Assembly: GCA_003427395.1 (NCBI GenBank)
Contig: BFEA01000226.1
Span: 1,480,422 to 1,518,368, forward strand
Length of the DNA stretch: 37,947 nucleotides
From: Chara braunii
Lineage: Eukaryota > Streptophyta > Charophyceae > Charales > Characeae
Reading direction: 5' to 3'
Shown here: piece by piece, positions 28,171 to 37,921 of the stretch
Position numbering within the stretch: position 1 is the first letter of the stretch
How the letters are laid out: every line of letters starts with the position of its first letter
Notes under the pieces: generated by a model
The model's database searches: none
Told to the model about the DNA's origin: nothing
Seen by the model: the letters and a program-made list of their open reading frames with translations, nothing else
Translations under genes and position numbers: made by a program

Positions 28171-31100
28171 GTACTTTTCGTACGGGCATCGTCCTCACGA
28201 GTGCATTAGTGTCTTCGTTGATCTCGGTGGTCGCCTCCATGGTTGTGATCATCATCCTTTTGTTGCCAATCCGTATCCATCTGTTATCTTGTCGTTGCGG
28301 TTGTTGTCTTGCACATTGATATAGTGTTTTTTTGTTATCACTTTCGTGTTGTCGTTTCAGTTGCATGTGTTCCATGATTACTCTCCATGTACAAGAATCG
28401 AGGGGAAGACTGTCTTAACCCCGTTGAAACTTTGTGTCGGGTGTGGTAGACAGGGAAAACACGTAAATTTTAATGTAATAGTAACAAAAAGAAGGTAGCG
28501 ATGAGGAAGCAAAAGTAGATAGGAGAGAGTCGAGAACGAGAATTAAGGGGAGTTTTGATCGTGGTGTTCATCGTTTCATTGAAGAGTATACCTGACTACG
28601 ATTGTGCCCCGACCCGGTCAATAGTCAGGGCGAAGCAGTAGTGTGTGTGAGCCAACTTGACGGTGCATCTTCCCCTATTCCAACAGAGAATTTGACAACG
28701 TATGTTTTTATGTTTTAGTGGAAGATTCATTCTCATTTTGTGCATCAGGTTGGTGGCGGAATGGTGCACGCAGTTATAGCTATGCCAACCTTTGTCGAAT
28801 TTGTTGTCACCACTAAGGTCGCAATCATCAACTTATCGTTTATAACCCCCGCATCGTGGATCGCTGCCTTTGTCGAATTCGAAGTGTCGCGCCTCATATT
28901 CGAGCTAGTCGCTCTTGATTTTGTTGTTAGGGATAAAAATAAACTTGGTCAGAATGACAACCAGGTACGTTGACGATAAGAAAACCGCTCGAGTCAGAGA
29001 GAAAGGAGAATGATAAAGAGGACGAGGAAAAACACAAAGGCAGTGAGAAGATAAACGAGGTAAGGAGGAAGATGAGTTATAAGCAGAAAAGAGAGTCGGG
29101 GGAAAGACAGAGATGAAAAGGAAAAAAGTGAGCACGACGAGAGGCGAAAAAAAAAAGAGTTGCACGTGGTAAAGAGGTTCCCTTGGGTTCACGATTGCCT
29201 TCATCCGCCTCCCGATTGATTGTGATCGAGATTCTGCACTTTAGAGGTACGTTCGCCGACCATTTGAAATCACGTTCATTTCGGTTATGAGCGACCTCGT
29301 TCTTGAGGATCGTCTCCTATTTCCAACAACGATACCTACTTTTCGTTAATGATTTTGCCTCATATGCATAAGGCAGAGTAGTGATGTCGATGATATTGTA
29401 AAGTAGAGTCCGTGCTATGTAGAGATACATAGAATACTACTAAGTTTTCTTTCCTTCTTTGCTCGATTATGTAATCAATCGCTTATCTTACTTTGCGTTC
29501 TACCCACTGTAAGAGTCTCATCTTTGTGGTAGATTCATTTTCATTTATGCATTTATTGAATAACAGGCGAGTAATGGTATTCAGCGTACGGCAGGCCCAA
29601 TAGTCAAAAAGTGGTTATGCGGTGGTGGTTGGCAACTTCGAGCTATTACGTTTCATGTTACAATTGTTTTTCGTCCTGCAGGTGAAACTATCGTTTTTTT
29701 TTCGATCAGCATTTCGATACTCATCTTCGGATAAGGACTACCATCCTCTTTGGGGCAGTAATAGTTACTGTACTTTCTGGCGTGGCGACACTGTCATTTC
29801 CTTGGGAATTAGTGTTGCTGTCCAGCCGTAGGCTGCAACTCCTGTTGGTAGTCGGGTGCCCAACCATTGTTGAAATCGATGTGTATTCCAAAGTTAGTTA
29901 CCGTGTTACAACAGCACTGAGATTTGTTGCTCCTCTTTGATGTATAAACAACGCAATGACACAACATATGCTATGATGTATAAACACATATATACACTCA
30001 TGAGAAACCAAATATATCGGCGACGATAGTGACAACATGAATAACTTACCCTATGATGCTAGTTGATGGTGCAATGTGCTTGGAGCATGAGAACCATAAA
30101 CAGTCATGAGGCCAGTTCATGATATTATAATATTTAAACTGCCTCTTCTCCTGGTCGCTGCAGACTGGCCGGCGAAACTAAACACTCAAATTCATCCCAA
30201 GACCTGCACGAATCATGAAAATAATAATGATAATTACTTATTGAAATTGAAAAACCATCAATCTGTGCTGAACTTTTATGCACTACCTGCAATTAACTAC
30301 CTAACAACAACGGTCACTCTGCACGAGATATGGGTTGCTGTTTTCCTCTATGATCCCTCTAATTTGAACCACCAATACTTCCGAAAGTTAATGTGGTTAA
30401 CAAGCGATGACAATGATGATCGAATAGTGGAAGCACCCAAATTCATCTGACTATAAACGTTTCTACTCTATTTTTTCTCATCACCCATATATGGGAAAGG
30501 TACGGATGCCCCAGTGCTAACTGCAAATTGTTCCCACATGATGTTGACCACAACCGTCCATGTAAGTTCGGGAGGGGGCCGCAAAGAGATTCCACACCTA
30601 TTTTCCCATGGCCCCGAGAGGTTCCACACCCATATTCCAAAGGTACTACCCATAGACTACACAACTATACGCGAATGTAACATACACAAGGTCACCAACT
30701 TGCTTCTCAATCTCAGAGGCAACTTGACGAGGCCACCACTTAGCGTATTTCCATCTCCCTCGCCTTGGGTAGGTTTCTCGGTAATTGCCGAGTGAAAGGA
30801 GGTTAGCTCGACACTCCAATTTCAATGGGGTATTTTGAAGGTCTCCCATGGTAAAAAACTACTTAGGCGGCACTGCACCGCTGTTATGGGGGCTGGGCCT
30901 GTAACAAATGTTGTTCATTTGGGGAAAATTGGTCGCGGCGTCAAGAGACCACGGGGTTCTCAGCAGTGTCTAAAGCCAACACTCTCCCACACACCACATG
31001 CAGTGGGGAGTGGGGGAAGATGAAAAGGGAGGCACAGTTACTGGCAAATGCTCAGTCCTTGTGTTAGCCGGGACGCCATTGGGGGCCACAACCCTGCACC

Positions 31101-31680
31101 CTAAATCCTAGGGCAAAGGGGCAAACATGCCGTCACCTTCCTCCCTTCACCACCAAGAGATGTAACCTCCCTTCACCACCGAGAGGTAGAAATATCTGCT
31201 TGCAGGGGTCCCCTCTATAGGCTTAGTAGTAGTGGTAGGCAGAGAAAGGCAAAAAAGATATGTTCCATGACATGTCTGGACCCCGAAGCACTGGGCCTAC
31301 GTAGCACTGGGCCTACGTTGTTCTCTTTGGGATTTGTTTTTTCCCCCCTCTTGGCTTCGGCCCGTGAAAGGCGGGCTTTTCAAACTTGTCGTCACGTTAT
31401 GAATTTTGTGGGAAAGCCAGAGCGCGCGGTGGGTGGTGTGAATTCAACTTGAAAGTCGCTTCCATGGCAAGCAGTCGAGGGAGGGGAATGAGAAACCAGA
31501 CAGAGGAAGGAGGTTGGGAGCGAGGCAAATGTAGAGGGAGGGGAGAGCGGGAGAGTCGGTGTGGACGATCTTCCTCCGGTTCCTTGTCCTTCTAGCTAAT
31601 CTCATCTCCACCTGTCTCGAGTTCGTCTCACAGTTCCTCCTCCCTCGGGGTCCGCTTGTCAGGTCACTTTCCGTTGCATT
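28171..31680. other. Intergenic DNA, no gene recognised
   Basis: Mixed-GC DNA. It includes diverged copies of the GTGGAAGATTCATTCTCATT motif (28719, 29526), a tandem pair CACTGGGCCTACGTAG/TTG (31290-31320) and a pair of CCTCCCTTCACCACC (31140 and 31167). Frames of 60-114 codons (for example 28740-28973 and 30106-30450) have no recognised domain, signal peptide or clear codon bias. The first ends at a donor-like CAG|GTACGT (28967), which might be chance. Confidence 0.35.
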
Positions 31681-31694
31681 GCCCGTTCGTTACC

Positions 31695-31735
31695 TTTCTT
31701 CTTCTTCTTCTTGTTGTTGTTCTTCTTCTCCGTCG
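31695..31735. repeat. (CTT)n/(GTT)n short repeat
   Basis: Runs of TTC/TTG triplets followed by a duplicated CCGTCGGCCATCTC (31730-31755). Low complexity. Confidence 0.7.
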
Positions 31736-31879
31736 GCCATCTCCGTCGGCCATCTCCGCGACCTTCCGTCTCTCTCGCATGAAGACGGCCAGAACGGAAA
31801 GGAGCGGTTCTGATCTCCCGCCTCTTAACGGGATGGGCACGGTAGCCTATCGGGAGGCAGTAGCCTATCTCTAATCTCG

Positions 31880-32152
31880 AATAAGGAGGGAGGAAGAGAG
31901 GAGGAACATTTTAGAAGGGGGGAGGTATAAAAGGAGGAAAGCAGAAGTAAGAAGACAAGGGTCAAAGATAGGAGGAGAGGAGGAGAGGAGGAGAAAGGAG
32001 GAGGAGGAGGAGGTGTAGCGTGGACGCGCACTGCGGCGACGAGGACGAACGAAGAGTAGTATGATGATGAGATAGCCGACTGTGCGCAGACACGGTGAGG
32101 AGAAAGGAGAAGGTAGGGTTGGAAGGAGGAGAGACAAGAAGAAGAAGAAGAA

Positions 32153-32200
<48 letters not shown>

Positions 32201-32420
32201 TGACAACAGCGGCCAACACTGTTTTCCGCACATGCTTGACAAACGTATTTAAAAAAAAACCGCGTGCACAAGTCTCAGTTACCCCCGTCTGTAATTGGCG
32301 ATCTGTAATTGGAGAGGAGAAGAAAGGAGGAACGCAAGAAGAAGAAGAAGAAGAAGAAGAAGAAGAAGAAGAAGAAGGACAAGAAGAATAGTGAGCAGTG
32401 ACAGGAGGGAGGGAGGGGAA
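31880..32420. repeat. Purine-rich region with two (GAA)n arrays
   Basis: GGAG/GAGGA-rich DNA, then (GAA)n at 32128-32201 and 32336-32378. The very long Glu/Arg and Ser/Phe frames on both strands come from these arrays. The region lies 0.2-0.7 kb upstream of the signal-peptide exon. Confidence 0.9.
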
Positions 32421-32549
32421 AGAAGACCAGTGAGGAAGCAGGGACACGATCCCACAGTTGTGTTTCGGACCTGCGGACCCGCGATTCACAAGGAGAAGGA
32501 GATGAGCAAGCAGCTTTGAAATCGAACACCCCCCGTCTGTAATTGGCGA
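32283..32549. promoter_or_regulatory. Repeated GTCTGTAATTGGCGA with inverted CCAAT boxes
   Basis: CCCCGTCTGTAATTGGCGA occurs at about 32283-32301 and again near 32529-32547, with a third TCTGTAATTGG at 32301-32311. Each carries ATTGG, the reverse of CCAAT. They precede the ATG at 32610 by 60-330 bp, where promoter CCAAT boxes are common. No TATA box is obvious. Function is inference. Confidence 0.35.
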
Positions 32550-32609
32550 AAGGCTGTGGTTGGTTGCTGTCGGTTTTTTTTTTATTCCCGTCGGAACGGG
32601 AATAAAAAC

Positions 32610-32700
32610 ATGGTCTCTCCTCAAGGAAATGCCACGTTGTCTCTGGCCATAGCTATCGCGATTCTTGCTGGATGTCTCGTCTTGTCTGAGGCACAGGGAG
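32610..32700 (+). CDS. First coding exon of a secreted protein (signal peptide)
   Basis: ATG at 32610 opens MVSPQGNATLSLAIAIAILA, then GCLVLSEAQG: a short N-region, a hydrophobic core of ~15 residues (LSLAIAIAILAGCLVL) and a polar SEAQG cleavage region, a textbook secretory signal peptide. The exon ends in phase 1 at GGGAG|GTAAGTT, a strong donor. What follows (32701-33490) is extremely pyrimidine-rich and not protein-like. One acceptor candidate, TTTCTCTGTCTTTAG (33476-33490), joins in frame to 33491-33540: GGILLADLLGRSLFAP then stop, a 46-residue product in total. That small product is only one possibility; CT-rich introns carry many AG sites and the real downstream exon may lie elsewhere. 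The mature protein is not recognised. Confidence 0.55.
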
Positions 32701-32903
32701 GTAAGTTATGCATTGTAGATCTTCACCCAGTTTTGATTCTTTTCCTTTTCTCTCTCTCTCTCTCTTTCTCTTTCCATTCTCTCTTTCTTCCCCTTCTTTG
32801 ACTCGGTCCCTTTTTCCTCTCTTTCCCTCTCTCTCTCTCTCTCTTTTTCCTCACTTTTCCTTCTCTCTCTCTCTCTCTCTCTTTTCCTCTCTTTTTCTCA
32901 TCC

Positions 32904-32973
<70 letters not shown>

Positions 32974-33490
32974 CTTTTTTTTTCCTTGTCTTCATTTCGC
33001 ATCTTATCCCTTTGCCTCTCTCTGGCCTCTTTTTTTCGACTCATTCCCCTTTCTTTGTTCGTCCTTCCGTTTCTTTCTCTCTTTTTCTCTGTCTCTGTTT
33101 CTGTTTCTGTCTCTTTCTGTCTCCGTCTCTGTCTCCCTCTACTCTTTCCCCTCTTTCTTCCCTCTCTCATTTCCACCCTCCTCTGTCAATCTGTCGCTTT
33201 GCCTGCCTTGCCGATTCTCTCCTTGCTGTCTTTCTTTTCTCTCTCTTTCTACCTCCAAATGCACTGCTTCCTTTCCAATATATGTTGTAATATCATAAAA
33301 CGATCTATCCCCCCTCAATCTGTCATTTTATTATCCCATCCCTGACGCAGCATACCTCCCGCACTGGTTGTTCTTTGTTCCTTGACTATGGACAGAAACT
33401 TACGTCTGTCGATCTGTCTGTCTGTCTGAGTCTGGCCCCTCGGTCCCCCAAGCGATAGTGTTTTTTGTACTCCTGTTTCTCTGTCTTTAG
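32701..33490 (+). other. Probable intron, CT-rich
   Basis: Bounded by GTAAGT and CTTTAG. Contains (CT)n blocks at 32749-32776, 32827-32882 and 32908-32970, then TTTCTGTCTC-type repeats to 33140. The long Ser/Leu/Phe frame here is a repeat artefact. Confidence 0.4.
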
Positions 33491-33540
33491 GTGGGATCCT
33501 TCTTGCGGATCTGCTGGGCAGATCGCTATTTGCCCCTTGA
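33491..33540 (+). CDS. Candidate last exon of the signal-peptide gene
   Basis: Starts after a 15-base pyrimidine-rich acceptor. With the single base left over from exon 1 it reads GGILLADLLGRSLFAP and a TGA. The frame closes cleanly but the peptide resembles nothing I know. It depends wholly on this acceptor being used, so it is weak. Confidence 0.25.
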
Positions 33541-33940
33541 TAAAATGGTCTGAATATAGTCACTGTTTCCGTCTCTACCTATCTGCGTTCCGACCCCATG
33601 CCAGGCCGTTGTGGCGCTTCCTGTCCCATCATACTTCTTTGGACCTGTGCGCTTGCTTGGTAGCACAGGTCGAGAGCCGTCATCGCTTTCCCCGCGGCCA
33701 CCGCGAGCGCGGTTCAGGCGGAGGCGGAGGCGGAGGCGGAGAGGCAGTCGTTCCTGGGCGGACGGCTGCCGGAACCTGCTCAACGTCGAGCGGGATCCGG
33801 TCCTCAGTGGTGGCGGGACTCACATCGGGATCTGGTGTGGGTCCATGCACGTGCGGCTCGCGGTTCTCTGTCCATGTGGGGCAGAGAAGATTGTCGTGTA
33901 GTGGAGAAGTTCCCGTAGTGAATGTTGAGATGGCTGGCAT
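33541..33940. other. GC-rich DNA with a (GGCGGA)n block
   Basis: GGCGGA hexamers at 33717-33742. Frames across the segment are long (plus-strand frame from 33465) but rich in repeat-derived Gly, Arg and Ser, with no recognised domain. Whether this is 3' UTR of the upstream gene cannot be told. Confidence 0.35.
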
Positions 33941-33950
33941 TCCTTTATCG

Positions 33951-34203
33951 TGGGACAGTTTTGCTGGGACACACGATTGTGGGACAGTTTTGCTGCTGGA
34001 ACACATTCTTGTGGGGGGGACAGTTTTGCTGGAACACACTATTGGGGGACGGTTTTGCTGCCACACACTATTGCGGGACAGTTTTTGCTGCCACCCACTT
34101 TTTTTGCGCGACAGTTTTGCTGGGACACACTACTGTGTGACAGATGCTGGGACGCACTATTGTGGGCCAGTTTGCTGGGACACGATTGTGGGACACATGC
34201 TAG
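33951..34203. repeat. ~35-bp minisatellite (GGGACAGTTTTGCTGGGACA)
   Basis: Seven to eight irregular units of GGGACAGTTTTGCTG(GG)A, CACACTATTGTG between 33951 and 34203, with unit lengths drifting from 24 to 38 bp. Explains the WDSFAGTH-type frames. Confidence 0.9.
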
Positions 34204-35265
34204 GTAGGAATCTGTGCCTCCAATTGTCTTGAACCGGAACGCAATAGTTGTGCAAATGCACATTGTATAAGCGATCATGGTTTGAGAAAAAAAATAAAAA
34301 ATAAAAAAAATGCAGATCGCGGGCGCTTTTCCCGCGAATACAACGCGTTCGTCAGCATGAGTTTCACGTCACGGCTGCATTTTTTCACCGCGAATCTCCC
34401 TGCCATCCCTTAATGATACGCCTTAGTGCTCTCCCATTTAGACCCCTCAGCCCCATTTAGTCCCCCCCAATCAGTCTCATTTAGTCCCAACCAGCCCCCG
34501 TAAACCTTCTTTTGCTCCATCCATGGGTCGGGAGCTGTACCTGGTCCTGCTGGAATCTGGGTCCAGCGTCCCATTATGATACATAGGTTGTCTCTGTGAC
34601 GTTTTTCTCTTCTCCCCTCAGTTAATCTGATAAGGAGCGCCCATATTCCCCCTTCATTCTTTTTTTTTTTTTTAATTTTCTATTCCCCCCCCCNCCCCCC
34701 CCCCTTCATTTTTGCGAGTGTATACCGCTTGTTCTGAACATGCAAGTATTTCGTTTACCTATGAAGAGCAATTTGGCCATTGCTTACCCTTCTTCTTCTG
34801 TTCCGACCTTCATCGTCTTTTCCGTTGTCCTCTCCCTGACGGTTCCGCTATGCGCTGCAGATTCCTTCTTTTTTTTTTTTTTTTTTTTCAATTTTAACAT
34901 AATCATCCTGCGGAGCCTTTTTTTTTTCCCTGACCGTGGACCTTACGACCCTAAGCAGCAAATGACTGCCTCTTTTTTTTTTTTTTTTTTTTTAATGATG
35001 TACGCGCCGGTAGTATTATCCTAACCTCCGATTTCTCAAAAAAGGAGAAAAAAGGAAAAAAAAATCTACCTCTCCCTGGGACTGAACTGAACGCGCTTTC
35101 GTCCCTTTTCTCATCACCACACTTCCCTGCTCATGACACGTGTCACGTAGATTCGTTGTCAGCAGACGCGTTCTGCAACCGGTAGGAGCCATAGCTTTCC
35201 TGTTCATCATGCCCGTTCATCTTTCCGCCGTCATTCCCGATGCTATCTATTGTCTATGTCTTACT
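34204..35265. other. T-run-rich intergenic DNA, no gene
   Basis: Poly-T runs at 34660, 34869, 34918 and 34973. A C-run with one N at 34686-34705, so the length there is unresolved. Short CCCATTTAGTCCC-type repeats at 34436-34490. No supported gene. Confidence 0.4.
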
Positions 35266-35269
35266 CGTG

Positions 35270-36030
35270 ATTTTTTTTTTTTTTTTCCCCTTGGTCATGG
35301 ATCTTGATTCATCACAAGCAATCTCTTTTTTTTTTTTTTTTTTTTTTTCCCCCCTCTGTTTTTCTTAGTCATGGATATTGATGCATCACCCCGGTTTTCC
35401 TTGCTTCTTTTTTTTTTTTCTCCTTGGAGGTAAGTAAGGTGGATACGGGGATGTACTTCGCCCCTTGAATAAGTATTGGAGCGCAAAAAGACAGACGCCT
35501 TCTCTCTAATCCACCGAAGAGCTAAGGTTTCTTGACGACCCTTTTTTTTTGGGGGGGGCGGGGGGCGGCGAAGCTTCAGTGCAGAGGTCCGCTTAAAGGA
35601 GGTTCAGCGCATGGTCCCACGACTCTTTAATATAATGGATGGGACTAATTGGGTACTCCAGGAGATCCTGGGTCGGGGAATGTGCGAGTGTATTTGGATG
35701 TATGCTCGTGATAGAAATGCAATTACATCTTTCTGTGCATGAGCGCATAGCGTTGGCCTCGCTATCTCCTCCTCCTCGGTCATGGATCTGGGACCCATCA
35801 CCCATGAAGCTCTTCCCCCCCCCCCCACCCCCTCAAAGTCATGCATCTTCATCCATCACCATGGATCTCTTTTTTTCCCTTTCTCTCTTTCTTAGTCATG
35901 AATATTTATCCATCACCATAGAGTTCCTTTTTTTTTTGTTTTCGTCATGGATATGTATCCGTCGGTATGAAGCTTTGTTTTTCTCCCCCTTTTCCTTTTT
36001 ATCGTTATAGGTCGTTGATCTATCACCACA
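35270..36030. repeat. Degenerate array: T-run plus GTCATGGATNTTGATCCATCACC
   Basis: Seven diverged copies near 35295, 35369, 35779, 35838, 35894, 35944 and 36007, most preceded by a T or C run of 8-22 bases. ATGGAT and ATCCAT in each unit are complementary, forming a small hairpin. A ~370-bp stretch without the motif (35410-35775) and a G-run (35549-35570) split the array. Confidence 0.7.
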
Positions 36031-36339
36031 GCACCATCTTCTCTCAGCAGGCATTTCTTTCCTGTTCCCACTTTCTGTCAATCTTTCATCCGTTCTCTCT
36101 CCATAACCAAATAGATCGTGCTTTTCTCATCTTCTTACTAATTTCTTGATGGTTGGATTTGCTGATCATTCAACCCGTTAACCTCCGTGCTTGATGTCTG
36201 TCAACCTCCTCTCCCCCATTTCCCGCCACCGTCCACAGCCGTCTCCATAATCACCGATCTTGATCTTGGTGGTTTTTCGTCCTGCTCTGTTCTTGAACGT
36301 TTTCTCGTTAGAGTATTGATCTGGACGCTTTCTCGTCGG
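36031..36339. other. Pyrimidine-rich DNA, no gene
   Basis: Leads into the GATCTN array; TTTCTCGT-GGAGTCTTGATCT pieces near 36300-36345 are degenerate flanking units. No gene. Confidence 0.35.
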
Positions 36340-36956
36340 AGTCTTGATCTCGATCTTGACCTTGATATCGATCTCGATCTCGATCTCGACCTTTACCTTG
36401 ATCTTCGATCTCGACCTTGATCTTGATCTCGATCTTGACCTTGATCTTGACCTTGATCTTGACCTTGATCTTGACCTTGATATCGATCTCCTTTACCTTG
36501 ATCTTGATCTTCGACCTTGACCTTGATCTTGATCTGGATCTTGATCTTGATCTCGATCTTGACCTTGGTCTTGATCTCGATCCCGATCTTGATCTTCGAT
36601 CTCGTTCCCGGTCTTGATCTTCGATCTCGATCTCAACCTTGACCATGATGATCTTCGATCACGATCTCGACCTTGATATTGATCTCGACCTCGATCTCGA
36701 TCTTGGTATTGATCTCAATCTTGGATTTCGATCTTGACGTTGATCTTGATCCCGATCCCGATCTCGATCTTGAGGTTGATCTTGAGCTTGATCTCAATCT
36801 CTTTTTTTGTTTTTTGTTTTTTTTTCAAGGGCTGCCCTAGGATCACTAGAGAGGGTGATACGAGCAGCCCCCGCTAGTGCCTAGGCCACCTGCCCTGCTC
36901 TAGTCTATTGGTGGGGAGCAACATCTGCTGGATCTCGATCTCGATCTTGATCTTGA
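36340..36956. repeat. GATCTN hexanucleotide minisatellite, split by an insert
   Basis: About 75 hexamers of the form GATCTC, GATCTT or GACCTT at 36340-36800, resuming for about four units at 36931-36956. In one phase it reads Asp-Leu repeats, on the other strand Lys-Ile/Arg-Ser. It is not a gene: flanking sequence gives no domain. Confidence 0.95.
36801..36930 (-). mobile_element. A-tailed retroposon-like insert (130 bp) in the minisatellite
   Basis: On the minus strand it runs from 36930 to an A-rich tail with single Cs (36826 down to 36802), the same tail style as the U2 retroposon at 833-857. GATCTCAATCT before it and GATCTCGATCT after it could be a target duplication, but the host repeat makes this ambiguous. 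GGGCTGC/GCAGCCC form an internal hairpin. No clear pol III boxes, so origin is unknown. Confidence 0.55.
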
Positions 36957-37107
36957 ATTAGATGTACCTTTCATTTCTGTACTTAACTTGTGGACAGTCT
37001 ACCCCTAATGGCGATCCTTCAGTGTGACAGATAGGCGGGTGCAATTTCTATCACCACTATTGCAATGATATCATCCCGTGGCCTACAGATGCTTGCAGAA
37101 GATCTGA
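36957..37107. other. Short unique spacer
   Basis: No gene or repeat recognised. Confidence 0.3.
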
Positions 37108-37381
37108 CAGTTGTCATGCTCCCCGGCTGACACATCTCGAGGAATGCGGACACACTGACGTCCCGCACGCGTTGTGCCATCTTCCCAGTTGTCATGCTCC
37201 CCGGTCGTGCGATCCATCAACCGCATGCTTCCCAGTTGTCATGCTCCGTTGATGGCACGATGATGCGGTTGATGGATCGCACGACCGGGGAGCATGACAA
37301 CTGGGAAGATGGCACAACGCGTGCGGGACGTCAGTGTGTCCGCATTCCTCGACATGTGTCAGCCGGGGAGCATGACAACTG
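37108..37381. repeat. Long inverted repeat, 118-bp arms, 38-bp loop
   Basis: Left arm 37108-37225 and right arm 37264-37381 are reverse complements with about one mismatch (CACATCTCGAGG against CACATGTCGAGG). Each arm contains two copies of CAGTTGTCATGCTCCCCGG or its complement, and a third partial copy lies in the loop (37232-37248). Transcription in either direction would give a near-perfect dsRNA hairpin, a potential small-RNA source. A foldback transposon or an assembly inversion are alternatives. Confidence 0.9.
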
Positions 37382-37869
37382 GGAAGCATGCGGTTGATGC
37401 CATCAGTTGCCGCCTTCAAACATTCTTACGACGTGCCACGTCATCGTGCCTCCATCTCCCGTTGTCTCTTTGGACGAGAAACGGTGACAGTCATACCATA
37501 AGAGGCTTGCCTTCTCCGTTGGCCGACTTTCGATTTTGTGTACGTTCCCAAGCGCCAGATTTCTTCCTCGTATAAGTCTTCTCTAGTTTAATGATGGAAA
37601 TACTGGGTTTCCCATCTTTCAATCGCTCACTTCTCTCTTGCAAAACGATAGGTCTTGCTTTTCTTCTTATCTTGTCGTATTCTGGTCAGAGTGACGTGTC
37701 GTGGACAGGCGGGATGGATATCTTGCGGCTAGCTGAAGTGCGAACGTGAGTGCCGTTCTTGATCAGACTGAAAAATTGGTCGTGTGTTCAGAAATACTAC
37801 ACTGGCAAGGGCTGTCCGCCTTTTGAGAATCAAGGCAAGATAGATGGGATCGGCTTGGCAGACAGTGTC

Positions 37870-37870
<1 letters not shown>
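37382..37870. other. Intergenic DNA, no gene
   Basis: Continues from the inverted repeat with GCATGCGGTTGATG, a further piece of the same repeat, then mixed sequence. No supported gene. Confidence 0.35.

Positions 37871-37905
<35 letters not shown>
37871..37905. repeat. (GT)n microsatellite
   Basis: About 16 GT units with a GG interruption just before the adapter-like sequence. Confidence 0.9.
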
Positions 37906-37907
<2 letters not shown>

Positions 37908-37921
37908 TGTATAAGAGACAG
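37906..37921 (+). other. Tn5/Nextera mosaic-end match, probable library adapter
   Basis: TGTGTATAAGAGACAG is identical to the last 16 bases of the 19-base hyperactive-Tn5 mosaic end used in Nextera libraries; one of the three preceding bases also matches. It lies at the window edge beside a GT repeat, where misassembly is common. The last 26 bases after it may not be contiguous genomic DNA. Confidence 0.7.

Noticed and set aside
31962-32624. 220-codon minus-strand Ser/Leu-rich frame and other frames over the GAA arrays
   Set aside because: Composition follows directly from (GAA)n and GGA repeats; all phases on both strands stay open.
33465-34232. 255-codon plus-strand frame
   Set aside because: Built from a CT-rich intron end, a GGCGGA repeat and a minisatellite. 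It is out of phase with the exon 1 donor and has no recognised domain.
34740-35024. Frame with a signal-peptide-like start (MKSNLAIAY...VVLSLTVPLCAADS) before a T-run
   Set aside because: The frame continues only through poly-T (poly-Phe), with no donor site after the hydrophobic stretch. Hydrophobic N-termini are easy to get in T-rich DNA.
36308-36646. Arg/Ser/Lys-rich 112-codon frame resembling an RS-domain protein
   Set aside because: Direct translation of the GATCTN hexamer array; the opposite strand is equally open as Asp-Leu repeats.
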